A DNA stretch of 64,000 nucleotides from Desulfofustis limnaeus (GTDB lineage: Bacteria > Desulfobacterota > Desulfobulbia > Desulfobulbales > Desulfocapsaceae): positions 2,304,501 to 2,368,500 of the forward strand of contig NZ_AP025516.1 of the NCBI RefSeq assembly GCF_023169885.1. The letters are read 5' to 3'. Position 1 is the first letter of the stretch, and the number at the start of each line of letters is the position of its first letter. This document shows positions 8,967 through 18,029 of the stretch, in pieces. The notes under the pieces are model-generated. The model was given only the letters and a program-made list of their open reading frames with translations, had not been told where the DNA came from and did no database searches. A program made the translations under genes and the position numbers.

Positions 8967-8982
8967 TGGTGCGCTTATTGCA
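8967..8982 (+). promoter_or_regulatory. sigma54-type (-24/-12) promoter of the arsenate-sensing operon
   Basis: TGGTGCG at the -24 position and TTGCA at -12, with GG (8968-8969) and GC (8980-8981) exactly 12 bases apart, as in the TGGCACG-N4-TTGCW consensus. It lies 48 bases before the start of the binding-protein gene and downstream of the 8897 palindrome. Confidence 0.65.
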
Positions 8983-9030
8983 GTAGCGCAGACGTTACGT
9001 CCCTCTATCTGCCTCGAAACAAAAACCCAG

Positions 9031-10743
9031 ATGGTTATGGATCGCCTTATCTTCGCTGCCGTCTCTTTCTTTTTTCTGTTGTCGCCAAGCCTCGCCCTGA
9101 CGTCACCGACCGACCTCCGGGCCGGCGTAGCCAGCATGATCACACCGGTTTCAACGGTTCGCTATTATCAACAGATCATCGATTACCTCGGCGAGAAACT
9201 CGGCGTGCCGGCCGAGATGGTCCACCGCACCACCTACGACGAGATCGACCTGATGCTGGAACAAGGCCAGGTGGATGTCGCCTTCATCTGCTCCCTGTCC
9301 TATGTGTTGGACAATGAAAAATTCGGCGGTGAACTGCTCGTCGTCCCCCAGGTTGCCGGCAAGACCGTCTACCAGTCGGTCATCATCGTTCATCGGGACA
9401 GTAACATCGAGTACTTCGACGACCTGGAAAACAGGTCTTTTGTCTTCGTCGATCCGAAATCCAACAGCGGCCGGCTCTATCCCCTCTACCTGCTGGCCAA
9501 GAGACATTTCTTCCCGGAACAGTTTTTCGACTCATTTCTCTACAGCTATAGCCACAACAAATCGGTGGAGATGGTGGCCAAGAAGCGGGCCGACGGCGCG
9601 TCCGTCGACTCCATCGTCTATGATTACATGCTCGCCACCGGCTCACCCTATGCCGAGCAGACCACAATTATTCATCGCTCACCGCCATTCGGCATCCCGC
9701 CCGTCGTGGTGCCGCCTTCCACCTCTCCGGAGCTGAAGCAGGCGATGCGATCCATTTTGGTGAATATGCATCAGGACCAGAAAGGAAAAAAGATCCTCGA
9801 GCAGATGCGCATCGAACGCTTTGTCACCACCGATGACAGCAGTTACGACTCGATTCGAGCCATGCTCGCCTTTATCAGAAACAGCCAGGACCATCCGATC
9901 GACCAGGATGCCGCACCGGTCAACCGGCCCCGAAACGACCAGGCCATGCTGTTTAGCGTTTTGCCCCGGGACAATCCGATCATTGCCTATGAACGGTATC
10001 AACCGCTGATCGATTACTTGAGCCGAGAGACTGGAAAGCGCTTTGAACTCCACCTGGAAAAAAGTTACGAAGACGTGGTCGATCGTCTCGGCGACGGCAC
10101 CATCTCCTTCGCTTTGTTGGGACCGCTCACCTACCTGGATGCTCACCGGCGTTTCGGCACCGCGCCCATAGCCCGCAGCCAGAACGCCCGCGGCGAAACC
10201 TTTTTTCGCAGTGTCATCGTCACCGGGCCGGACGGATCAATCGCAGAAGTCGCCGATCTGGTGGACAAACGGTTTGCCTTTGCCGCCCTCTGGTCCACAT
10301 CCGGCACGTTGATCCCCCGTTACCTGTTGGCCTGGGCCGGTATTCTTCTCAACCAACTGGAAAGCTACCACCACTACAATTACCATGACACGGTAATCAA
10401 AAAAGTCATCAGCAACGAATTCGACGCCGGCGCCGTCCGAAGTTCCTCGGCCGAACCGTATCTGCCCTACGGCCTGAGAGTGATCGCCACTTCCGACCCA
10501 ATACCGACGGGGCCGGTGGTGGCCTCTTCGCACGTGTCTCCTACCGTTGTCCGGGCCGTGCAAAACGCCTTGCAGACCATGAAGGATAACGAGGCAAGTC
10601 GGGCGGTACTCAGCAAGCTCGACCCCGATCTGCAGGGAGGCTTCGTCGCCGCCTCCGATGCCGACTACGGCGACATCCGCAGATTATTCAACGAGATACC
10701 CCGGACCTGCGGAACCGGCTGCCACCCGGACATTTCCTTTTGA
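9031..10743 (+). CDS. periplasmic tandem PhnD-like binding protein, probable arsenate sensor component
   Basis: 570 residues. An N-terminal signal peptide (hydrophobic FAAVSFFFLLSPSLALT) is followed by two consecutive PhnD/phosphate-phosphonate-type periplasmic binding domains. The first (about 28-270) begins LRAGVASMITPVSTVRYYQQ; the second (about 300-560) repeats the pattern with FSVLPRDNPIIAYERYQPL. Each contains the DVAFICSLSYV/SFALLGPLTYL motif. No ABC permease or ATPase follows; instead a histidine kinase and sigma54 activator do, overlapping or abutting it. This matches the AioX, ArxX or ArrT sensory proteins that present As oxyanions to a kinase. Two fused lobes are unusual and might bind arsenate and a second ligand such as phosphate. 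The ATG at 9037 is an alternative start. Confidence 0.82.
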   Translation: MVMDRLIFAAVSFFFLLSPSLALTSPTDLRAGVASMITPVSTVRYYQQIIDYLGEKLGVPAEMVHRTTYDEIDLMLEQGQVDVAFICSLSYVLDNEKFGGELLVVPQVAGKTVYQSVIIVHRDSNIEYFDDLENRSFVFVDPKSNSGRLYPLYLLAKRHFFPEQFFDSFLYSYSHNKSVEMVAKKRADGASVDSIVYDYMLATGSPYAEQTTIIHRSPPFGIPPVVVPPSTSPELKQAMRSILVNMHQDQKGKKILEQMRIERFVTTDDSSYDSIRAMLAFIRNSQDHPIDQDAAPVNRPRNDQAMLFSVLPRDNPIIAYERYQPLIDYLSRETGKRFELHLEKSYEDVVDRLGDGTISFALLGPLTYLDAHRRFGTAPIARSQNARGETFFRSVIVTGPDGSIAEVADLVDKRFAFAALWSTSGTLIPRYLLAWAGILLNQLESYHHYNYHDTVIKKVISNEFDAGAVRSSSAEPYLPYGLRVIATSDPIPTGPVVASSHVSPTVVRAVQNALQTMKDNEASRAVLSKLDPDLQGGFVAASDADYGDIRRLFNEIPRTCGTGCHPDISF

Positions 10744-10754
10744 GGCACAAATCG

Positions 10755-12203
10755 ATGCGCCTCTCCCTGCAACAGAAATTCATCCTGGTGGCCTTTCTCT
10801 CCCTGCTCTTTCTAACCGGCACCATCAGCTTCATCGTTGCCACCAATACCCGAAACGCCCTGTACCAGGCAACCGAGCGGCAAGGCCGGATGCTCGCCCA
10901 GACCGTCAGTGCGCTCATTATCAACGAGTTGATTTACGAAAAACTCGGCATCGTCGAGGAGGGCGGCTTGATCGACAACTATGTCCGAGAACTGCACGCC
11001 CGTCAGGAACTCGATCTCAACTTCGTGGCCGTGCTCGACACCGGCCAGCGCGTGGTTTCGCACAGCGAATTCAGAGAATTCGGCAAACGATATGACGACG
11101 AGATCCTGCAACAGGCGTTAGCCACCAACACCGTCCAAATGAGAAAAATTGACGACCCACAGACAAAACAGTCTCTGGAATTCGCGGCTCCACTCGCCAT
11201 TGAAAGCAAGCAATGGGGTCTGCTCCACTTTTCCGTCAACCTGGCCTCGGTGGAAGAGGAGATACGGGCGCTGCTCATGCGGATCGTCTCCTTTTTCTTT
11301 CTGGTCATGACGGTGCTCTTTCTCTTCATTTATCTCCTCAGCTGGCGTTTCATCAAACCGATCACCAACCTCTCGCACGCCATGGAGGAGGTCGAGGTGG
11401 AAATGGGAGAAAAGATCATTCCCGTCTCTGGCAGCGACGAATTGAGCAGGCTGACCAAGAGCTTCAACGACATGGTCATCAGGATTCGCCAGGCCAACGA
11501 AGACATGAAAACAGCGGCGGAGACGCTGCGCCAATCGGAAAAAATGGCCACCCTTGGGGTCCTTTCATCAAGCATCGCCCATCGCATCAACAACCCGCTG
11601 GGAGGATTGTTCAATTGCGCCCAGATGCTGCGCCGCCACGGGGCGGACCAGGCCTTTCGCGACAAATACCTGGACCTGATCGAGGAGGGGTTGCAGAGCA
11701 TCAAACAGACCACCGGTCAACTGCTTGCCACGGCAAGCCGGCGCACCGGCAAGGGACAGCGCCTGGAGGTTGCTGAGGTGCTCGCCAGCGTTCTGAAGTT
11801 CCTCGATCACCGGATCAAGCGCCAAGGCATCGTCTTTTCCTCCGAGGTCGAACCGGGCCTCTTCCCGGTGGTAGCCGCCTACGACCTGGAAGAGCTCTTG
11901 CTGAACACCCTGCTCAACGCCGTCCAGGCCATGGAAACAGGGGGGCAGTTAAAGGTAAAGGCGGGCAAAACGGGGGAAGGCACCATCGTGATACGCATCG
12001 AGGACACCGGCGTGGGCATCGCTCCGCACGACCTCGACCGGGTATTCGACCTCTTTTTTTCAACCAAGACCGACGGCGAAGGAACCGGCCTGGGGTTGTG
12101 GATGTGTTACGAACTGGTCAAAAAGTATCAGGGTGATATCAGCCTCATCAGTCAAAAAGGTAAAGGCACGTCGGTCATCTTGACCATTGCGGAGGAGTCA
12201 TGA
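10755..12203 (+). CDS. membrane sensor histidine kinase of the arsenate-respiration circuit
   Basis: About 482 residues. Order: TM1 (residues 8-30), a periplasmic sensor region of about 150 residues, TM2 (roughly 180-205), HAMP linker (FIKPITNLSHAMEEVE), a dimerisation domain with the phospho-acceptor in SSIAHRINNPLGG, and an ATPase domain with NTLLNAVQAM (N box), DTGVGIAP (G1) and GTGLGL (G2). I chose the ATG at 10755, preceded by GAGG, over the TTG at 10740. It starts 12 bases after the binding protein and overlaps the response-regulator start by four bases, so the three genes form one operon. The liganded binding protein probably docks on the periplasmic domain. Confidence 0.9.
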   Translation: MRLSLQQKFILVAFLSLLFLTGTISFIVATNTRNALYQATERQGRMLAQTVSALIINELIYEKLGIVEEGGLIDNYVRELHARQELDLNFVAVLDTGQRVVSHSEFREFGKRYDDEILQQALATNTVQMRKIDDPQTKQSLEFAAPLAIESKQWGLLHFSVNLASVEEEIRALLMRIVSFFFLVMTVLFLFIYLLSWRFIKPITNLSHAMEEVEVEMGEKIIPVSGSDELSRLTKSFNDMVIRIRQANEDMKTAAETLRQSEKMATLGVLSSSIAHRINNPLGGLFNCAQMLRRHGADQAFRDKYLDLIEEGLQSIKQTTGQLLATASRRTGKGQRLEVAEVLASVLKFLDHRIKRQGIVFSSEVEPGLFPVVAAYDLEELLLNTLLNAVQAMETGGQLKVKAGKTGEGTIVIRIEDTGVGIAPHDLDRVFDLFFSTKTDGEGTGLGLWMCYELVKKYQGDISLISQKGKGTSVILTIAEES

Positions 12204-13543
12204 GCAGTATACTGCTGGTTGAAGACGAAAAAATCCTGCGGGTGTCGCTGTCTGACGCCCTGCGGGCCGAGGGATACGCCGTTCTGCCGGTCGAGGAGGG
12301 AAAAAGCGCCATGCGTTCCCTGGAAGAAGGGGAGTTTTCGCTGGTGATTACCGACATCAGGCTTCCCGACATAGGCGGTATGGAGATCCTGAAGAAAAGC
12401 CTGGCCGAGTCACCCTCGACGCCGGTGATCATGATGACCGGATACGGCAGCATCGAGGATGCGGTACAGGCGATGCGCACCGGCGCCTTCGACTATATCA
12501 CCAAACCGTTCGATCTCGATGAGATGTTGGTCACCGCCAGCAAAGCGCTGGAGATTCACGCCCTGACCACGGAGAATATCCTTTTGAAAAAGGAGATCAG
12601 CTCCTACTATAGCGGTCGCAGTATTGTCGGGGATAGCAAAGCGATTCGGGCGGTTTTTGCCCTGCTCGACAAGGTGAGCCGCACCGACTCCACCGTTTTG
12701 ATCCTTGGAGAATCGGGAACCGGTAAAGAATTGATCGCCTCAACCATTCATTACCAAAGCGGTCGAAAACACAAACCGATCATCAGAGTAAACTGCGCCG
12801 CGTTGCCGGAGGATCTGATCGAAAGCGAACTCTTCGGCTACGAAAAGGGAGCCTTCACCGGGGCCGAGGCGCGCAAACCGGGCCGTTTTGAGTTGGCCCA
12901 TGGTGGCACGATCTTTCTCGATGAGATCGGCGACCTGCCGCCGCTGACCCAAACCAAGATCCTACGCGTTCTGGAACAACGGAGTTTCGAACGGCTCGGC
13001 GGGACCAGCTCTGTCAACGTTGATGTACGGATCATTGCCGCCACCAACAAAGACCTGGAAGAGGAGGTACGCCAAGGCAGATTTCGCGATGACCTCTATT
13101 ACCGGCTCAACGTTATCCCGGTGACCGTACCGCCACTGCGCGAAAGGAGTGAGGACATTCCCCTGCTGGTTAACACCTTTGCCAAGCGCTTCAACGACCT
13201 GCTCGCCACCTCCGTTTCTTTCAGCCCGGAGGCTTTAGCGTTGCTGAAGAAATATCATTTCCCCGGAAATGTCAGGGAGTTGCTTAACATCGTTGAACGC
13301 AGTATCGCGCTGGCCGGCGATCCGCTTATCCGACCCGTCGATCTGCCGCCGCACATCGCCAAGATCCACCAGGACAAAACGCCGCTCTCCCCGCTTTCCG
13401 AGGTCATCGCCGACGCGGAAAAAAACCATATCACGAGAATCGTCCAGCTGACCGGCGGGAATCGCTCCAAAGCCGCCGAAATCCTCGGCATCAGCAGAAA
13501 GAACCTGTGGGAAAAAATCACCGCTCATCGACTCGACATCTGA
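12200..13543 (+). CDS. NtrC-family sigma54-dependent response regulator
   Basis: 447 residues with the standard three domains. The receiver (1-120) has the acidic pair EDE at 8-10 and phospho-acceptor D52 in VITDIRLPD. The AAA+ domain (about 140-380) has Walker A GESGTGKE, the sigma54-contact loop GAFTGA, Walker [11 protein letters not shown] and the arginine-finger segment [10 protein letters not shown] Fis-type helix-turn-helix follows at the C-terminus ([19 protein letters not shown]). Two promoters of the class it should activate lie nearby, upstream of its own operon (8967) and of arrA (13750), and both have GTTAC-N6-GTAAC palindromes upstream. Confidence 0.93.
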   Translation: MSSILLVEDEKILRVSLSDALRAEGYAVLPVEEGKSAMRSLEEGEFSLVITDIRLPDIGGMEILKKSLAESPSTPVIMMTGYGSIEDAVQAMRTGAFDYITKPFDLDEMLVTASKALEIHALTTENILLKKEISSYYSGRSIVGDSKAIRAVFALLDKVSRTDSTVLILGESGTGKELIASTIHYQSGRKHKPIIRVNCAALPEDLIESELFGYEKGAFTGAEARKPGRFELAHGGTIFLDEIGDLPPLTQTKILRVLEQRSFERLGGTSSVNVDVRIIAATNKDLEEEVRQGRFRDDLYYRLNVIPVTVPPLRERSEDIPLLVNTFAKRFNDLLATSVSFSPEALALLKKYHFPGNVRELLNIVERSIALAGDPLIRPVDLPPHIAKIHQDKTPLSPLSEVIADAEKNHITRIVQLTGGNRSKAAEILGISRKNLWEKITAHRLDI

Positions 13544-13557
13544 TCACTCCCACCAGC

Positions 13558-13573
13558 GTTACCGACCGGTAAC
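13558..13573. promoter_or_regulatory. GTTAC-N6-GTAAC palindrome, distal activator site of arrA
   Basis: GTTAC at 13558-13562 and GTAAC at 13569-13573; the arms extend to seven bases (GTTACCG/CGGTAAC). It sits about 190 bases upstream of the sigma54-like promoter, a normal enhancer distance, and shares spacing with the site at 8897. Confidence 0.65.
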
Positions 13574-13668
13574 ATCGCCTCACCGGAAAAACCAGGTATC
13601 ACTCGGATATCGCGATATTTACCATGCTTCCCCCGGCTGCGTCCCGGACCATCGCCCGATCATCTTCA

Positions 13669-13681
13669 TAACCATTTGATA
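13669..13681 (-). promoter_or_regulatory. IHF consensus site between arrA enhancer and promoter
   Basis: On the minus strand TATCAAATGGTTA matches the WATCAA-N4-TTR consensus at every defined position. It lies between the distal palindrome (13558) and the -24 element (13750), followed by an A-rich tract at about 13686-13694, as expected for DNA bending at an NtrC-type promoter. Confidence 0.5.
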
Positions 13682-13714
13682 ACCAACAAAAAAAATCCCG
13701 CCATAAAACGATCC

Positions 13715-13730
13715 GCTACGAAATGGTAAC
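13715..13730. promoter_or_regulatory. GCTAC-N6-GTAAC, second candidate activator site of arrA
   Basis: One-mismatch version of the palindrome with identical spacing, ending 19 bases before the -24 element. So close to the promoter it may modulate or be a weaker site. The stretch 13544-13925 holds no gene; it carries this site, the two sites above, a 12-bp palindrome at 13607-13618 and the promoter. Confidence 0.45.
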
Positions 13731-13748
13731 AATTTATGCCAAAAGGTC

Positions 13749-13765
13749 ATGGCATGGAAAATGCT
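13749..13765 (+). promoter_or_regulatory. sigma54-type (-24/-12) promoter of arrA
   Basis: TGGCATGG at -24 (13750-13757) and ATGCT at -12, with GG (13751-13752) and GC (13763-13764) exactly 12 apart; only two core positions differ from TGGCACG-N4-TTGCW. The predicted transcript would begin near 13776, leaving a leader of about 150 bases before arrA. Confidence 0.72.
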
Positions 13766-13925
13766 ACTACTCTGTGGAGGAATTGCTTTCGGTTCCCCCC
13801 AGCGAGATCCGGATTGTGCCACCGTTTTGCACCCGAATCGGCAAGCCGACCACTCTCTGCGACCGGGGAACCGTGCGAGAGCGAACTAGGGACCCATCAC
13901 CCCCAATCTTCGAGGAGGAGCAACC

Positions 13926-16469
13926 ATGCATATTCGCAGAAGGGATTTCATCAAAGCCAGCGCCGCCGCCGGCGCCTTGTTGACCGTCGGCTGCAGCCCG
14001 AAAATGAATGCACTGCAACCGGCTGCCGGTAACGCAGCGCATGAGACGGGAGAGGCACCCGGCGAATGGGTAGCCTCAACCTGCCAGGGGTGTACCACCT
14101 GGTGCCCCATTGAGATCTTTGTCCAGAACGGCCGCGCCGTCAAAGTCCGCGGCAATCAGCACAGTTTGGCCAACAACGGCTATTGCTGCCCACGCGGGCA
14201 CCTCCTCCTGCAGCAGATCTACGACCCGGATCGGATCAAGGTTCCAATGAAAAGAACCAACCCAAAGAAAGCCCGCGGCGAGGACCCCCGTTTCGTACCG
14301 ATCAGCTGGGACGAGGCCATGGATACCATCGCCGACAAGATCATGGAACTGCGTAATAACCAGGAAACCCACAAATACCTGCTGATGCGCGGCCGCTATT
14401 CCGACCATAACTACTTGCTCTACGATTACCTGACCAAATTGATCGGTTCGCCGAACAATATCTCGCACAGCTCAATCTGCGCCGAGGTGGAAAAATTCGG
14501 CGCCTACTACACCCAGGGTTACTGGGGCTACCGCGATTATGATCTGGACAAGATGAAATACCTCATCGTCTGGGGTTGCGACCCGATCTCGTCCAACCGT
14601 CAGGTTCCCAACGCCATCCGTAAGCTTAACAACCTTCTGGCCAATGGCAAGGTGATCGCCATCGACCCACGGATGAGCAATACCGCTGCCAAGGCCCACC
14701 GCTGGTTACCGATCAAACCGAGCGAGGACGGCGCTCTGGCCACCGCCATGGCCCATGTCATTTTAACCGGAGGCAACTGGCACAAGGAATTTGTCGGCGA
14801 TTTCAAAGACGGCCAGAACCGTTTTGTCTCCGGTCGGACCGTTAACGAGGAAGACTTCCGGGAGAACCTGACCAACGGTCTGGTAAAATGGTGGAACCTG
14901 GAAATCAAGGACCGCACGCCGGCCTGGGCTGCCGGCATCACCGGCATTGATGAAATGACCATTATCGAGGTGGCCCGAGGACTTGCCGCTGCCGCTCCCC
15001 ACTGTGGGGTCTGGTACGGACCGCACATGCAGCCCCGCGGCAGCTATGCCGTTTTTGCCATCCATGCCCTGAACGGTCTGGTGGGAGCGGTTGACAGCGA
15101 GGGCGGGGTGATCACCTATCAGAGCTCTCCCTACAGCAGTCTGCCGAAATTCGACGCGTACCAGGACGAACTCGCCAAGGCCGGCACCAAAAACAAGAAG
15201 ATCGATCACCGCGGTACCCTGGCATTTCCGGCCCTCAACAAAAAATCGGGCGGCGGTGTGGTCACCAATAACGTCGCCAACGGCATTCTCGCCGAAGATC
15301 CATACGAAATCAAAATGGCGGTCGGCTATTTCAACAACTTCAATTTCGCCGGCACCGAAGCTAAACGCTGGGATCAGGCCTTGGCCAAGATCCCCTTCTT
15401 CGTCCACATCGTCCCGATGCTGGCCGAGATGAGCCAGTTTGCCGACATCGTCCTGCCATCCACCCTGCATCACTCCGAGCAATGGGCGATCATCCGCAGT
15501 GCCGCCAACACCTATGGGCACACCTCTATTCAACAACCGGTGGTCAAGCCGTTGTTTGAAGCAAAGGCACCGGAGACCGAATATGTCTGGCTGCTGGCCG
15601 AAAAGCTCAAGGCCAAAGGGTTCCCCAACATCTACGAGTACCTACACAACGAATTCGCCGATCCCGAGACCGGCAAGAAACCGCAAAATTCCGTCGAATT
15701 CTCACTTTTTGCCACCAAGATCCGCAGCCGCAAGGCTTGGGATCCCAAGGAAAACGCCGACTATAAAGGTGACCGGGTCGAAGGTTGGGAGGCGTTCCGC
15801 CAACGCGGCGTCATCAATTCCCCCGCATTCAAACCGCGTACCTTGTGGGAGAAAGGTTTTCCCACCGAAACCAAGAAATTCGAGTTTTACAGCGAGACCT
15901 TGAAGAAAGTCCTCATCGAGCATGCGGAAAAGCATAAGGTCTCGGTCGATGAGGTACTCAAGGTCACCAATTACGAAGTCTCCGGCGAACGTGCCTTCGT
16001 CCCCCATTACGAGCCGCCGCTCCGTCACGGAGATCGCACCACGTATCCCTTCGACCTGATCGACATGAAGTCCCGCTTCAACCGGGAAGGCCGAAGTGCC
16101 AACCTCCCCTGGTACTATACCTTCAAGAAATGTGACCCGGGCGATCTGGTCGAGGACGATGTGATCCAGCTCAATCCGGCCGATGCCGCCCGGCTTGGCA
16201 TCCAGGAAGGGGATCGGGTCCAAGTCAGCTCGGTGATCGGCAGTCTGATCGTGCGCGCCCGCCTGTGGGAAGGGGTACAGCCGGGTACAGCGGCGAAATG
16301 CTACGGCCAGGGACATTGGGCCTATGGGCGTGTTGCTGCACGGGATTTCAAGAAATTCGAGCCTCGCGGGGCAAATTTCAACGAAATCATGCCCGAAGAA
16401 TATGACCGGCTGACCGGAGCAACAGCCCGAAACGGCGGATACACCGGCGTCAGCATCAAAAAAATCTAG
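13926..16469 (+). CDS. arrA: respiratory arsenate reductase, molybdenum catalytic subunit
   Basis: 847 residues, the usual ArrA length. It reduces As(V) to As(III) in the periplasm as a terminal oxidase. A Tat signal RRRDFIK lies at residues 4-10; the GC at 22-23 could also be a lipobox. The [4Fe-4S] ligands are C53, C56, C60 and C87 or C88. FVPISWDEAM (123-132) matches the region used in arrA surveys. RGRY (155-158) is the ArrA-type signature, in contrast to the GRGWG of ArxA. C185 in HSSICAE is the expected Mo ligand, and H181, K190 and Y202 sit at the spacing of substrate-pocket residues I recall for Shewanella ArrA. The start follows GAGGAGGAG. arrB begins 17 bases downstream. Confidence 0.93.
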   Translation: MHIRRRDFIKASAAAGALLTVGCSPKMNALQPAAGNAAHETGEAPGEWVASTCQGCTTWCPIEIFVQNGRAVKVRGNQHSLANNGYCCPRGHLLLQQIYDPDRIKVPMKRTNPKKARGEDPRFVPISWDEAMDTIADKIMELRNNQETHKYLLMRGRYSDHNYLLYDYLTKLIGSPNNISHSSICAEVEKFGAYYTQGYWGYRDYDLDKMKYLIVWGCDPISSNRQVPNAIRKLNNLLANGKVIAIDPRMSNTAAKAHRWLPIKPSEDGALATAMAHVILTGGNWHKEFVGDFKDGQNRFVSGRTVNEEDFRENLTNGLVKWWNLEIKDRTPAWAAGITGIDEMTIIEVARGLAAAAPHCGVWYGPHMQPRGSYAVFAIHALNGLVGAVDSEGGVITYQSSPYSSLPKFDAYQDELAKAGTKNKKIDHRGTLAFPALNKKSGGGVVTNNVANGILAEDPYEIKMAVGYFNNFNFAGTEAKRWDQALAKIPFFVHIVPMLAEMSQFADIVLPSTLHHSEQWAIIRSAANTYGHTSIQQPVVKPLFEAKAPETEYVWLLAEKLKAKGFPNIYEYLHNEFADPETGKKPQNSVEFSLFATKIRSRKAWDPKENADYKGDRVEGWEAFRQRGVINSPAFKPRTLWEKGFPTETKKFEFYSETLKKVLIEHAEKHKVSVDEVLKVTNYEVSGERAFVPHYEPPLRHGDRTTYPFDLIDMKSRFNREGRSANLPWYYTFKKCDPGDLVEDDVIQLNPADAARLGIQEGDRVQVSSVIGSLIVRARLWEGVQPGTAAKCYGQGHWAYGRVAARDFKKFEPRGANFNEIMPEEYDRLTGATARNGGYTGVSIKKI

Positions 16470-16486
16470 TACGGAGGTAACCAGAG

Positions 16487-17239
16487 ATGCCACAATACGG
16501 AATGGTCATAGACCTGCTCAAATGCGCCGGTTGCGGGGCATGCGGCCTCGCCTGCAAGACTGAAAACAATACCGCTGATCGAAAAGACGGCCAAAGCCAC
16601 AATTGGGCCGACTACCTGATCGAGGTCAAGGGGACCTATCCCAACGTCACCTACACCAACTATCCGGTCCTGTGCAATCACTGCAGCAACGCACCCTGCG
16701 TCGATGCCTGCCCGGTGGAGCCGAAGGCCATGTACAAAACGGCGGACGGCATCACCATGCATAACGACGAACGCTGCATCGGCTGCCTGGCCTGTCAGGA
16801 TGCCTGCCCCTACAGTGTTGAGGATCTGGACAGCAGCGATGCCCAATACAGCGTCATCAGCTACAACGAGGAGGGAAATAAACCTCATGAACGGTATCGG
16901 GACGACAGTCGGCTCTATGCCGGCACCGCTTCCGGCAGCGACGTTGCGGCAGCCGCCGGGGCCATCCCACCCCATCAAACCGCCTATCGCCACCCTGATT
17001 ACGAGGCGGTGCGCCGTGCCGGTATCGTGGAAAAATGCATCTTCTGCGATCACCGCATAAAAAACGGGCTGCTGCCCTACTGCGTTGAGGCATGCCCGTC
17101 GGAAGCACGGGTTTTCGGAGATCTCGACGACCCCAACAGCGACATCGCCAAGCTTCTGAAAGCCCATCGCAGCATTCGCCTCAAAGAAGAGGAAGGGACC
17201 GAGCCAAACGTCTATTACATCAACAGATTCAAAGCATAA
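16487..17239 (+). CDS. arrB: arsenate reductase Fe-S subunit
   Basis: 250 residues, DMSO-reductase-type electron-transfer subunit. The cysteine groups are CAGCGACGLAC, CNHCSNAPCVDAC, CIGCLACQDAC and CIFCDH...CVEAC, enough for four [4Fe-4S] clusters. It should pass electrons to ArrA and be co-exported with it by the Tat system, having no signal of its own. GGAGG precedes the ATG. The region near residues 125-165 is a long loop typical of ArrB/PsrB proteins. It sits between arrA and the TorD-like chaperone gene. Confidence 0.93.
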   Translation: MPQYGMVIDLLKCAGCGACGLACKTENNTADRKDGQSHNWADYLIEVKGTYPNVTYTNYPVLCNHCSNAPCVDACPVEPKAMYKTADGITMHNDERCIGCLACQDACPYSVEDLDSSDAQYSVISYNEEGNKPHERYRDDSRLYAGTASGSDVAAAAGAIPPHQTAYRHPDYEAVRRAGIVEKCIFCDHRIKNGLLPYCVEACPSEARVFGDLDDPNSDIAKLLKAHRSIRLKEEEGTEPNVYYINRFKA

Positions 17240-17328
17240 ACGAAAATTCGATGCAGCTTCGGAGCGATTGGGGCCGGCGGGAATTCAGAACCCTCGGCTC
17301 CCATCGCCCAAACCAAGGAGACGATGTG

Positions 17329-18015
17329 ATGGAAGCATACACCCGGATGGCGGTGAGCGAAGCCTGCCATTTACTCGCGGTACTGTTCTATGACCCTCGA
17401 GAGACACTGGCTGAGGCCCCGGAGACCTTGTTCGCCGATTATGAACCGGCCCTCAGGGAATGCGGCGAGGGCTTGCACGATCTGTATCGAGAGTTGCAGG
17501 TCCATTATCGCAACTCGACGCAGAACGAACTGCGGGTCGACTATGCTGCCTTATTCGTGGGCCCTTTTGAACTGCTGGCCTGCCCCTATGGCTCCGTTTA
17601 TCTGGAAAAAGAATACCGTCTCTTCGGTAGGACCACTGAGCAGGTCGAGCGTCTCTACCACCAGGCCGGACTGCAGACCGAACCGGACGCCGGCTTCATC
17701 CCCGACCATATCGCCGTTGAGCTGGAATTCCTCCATTATCTGCTGAGCCGGGGTTCGGCAAATGAAGACGATCAGGCAGCCGCCGTCCTGGCACCCTTTA
17801 TCAACCTCTTTTTTCAGCCATTTGCCGAGGCCTTGGCAAACAGGATCGTCACCCACGCACAAACCGAGTTTTACCGTACCCTCGGAGCGATGCTTGCCCA
17901 ATTGACCCGGACGCTTGTGGCATCTGCCTACGCGCAGCCCCGCTTCGCCGTCAACGACCTGCCGGCGCTTCGGCACTCCTTACTGCCGGTATCGGCTGAG
18001 ACGGTCGGGAGTTGA
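17329..18015 (+). CDS. TorD/DmsD-family chaperone for ArrA
   Basis: 228 residues, all-helical, cytoplasmic. It has the family's YAALFVGPFELLACPYGSVYLE segment (consensus Y..LF.GP....p..Ey) and PDHIAVELEFLHYL. These chaperones bind the Tat signal of molybdoenzymes until the cofactor is inserted, so ArrA is the expected client; ArrD is the usual name of this gene in arr operons. I chose the ATG at 17329, eight bases after AAGGAG; a longer upstream frame overlapping arrB has no support. Confidence 0.85.
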   Translation: MEAYTRMAVSEACHLLAVLFYDPRETLAEAPETLFADYEPALRECGEGLHDLYRELQVHYRNSTQNELRVDYAALFVGPFELLACPYGSVYLEKEYRLFGRTTEQVERLYHQAGLQTEPDAGFIPDHIAVELEFLHYLLSRGSANEDDQAAAVLAPFINLFFQPFAEALANRIVTHAQTEFYRTLGAMLAQLTRTLVASAYAQPRFAVNDLPALRHSLLPVSAETVGS

Positions 18016-18029
18016 TGGATGTTTTTTAT

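Noticed and set aside
13926-16469. Anaerobic arsenite oxidase ArxA
   Set aside because: The signature is RGRY, not GRGWG, and the pocket residues fit ArrA.
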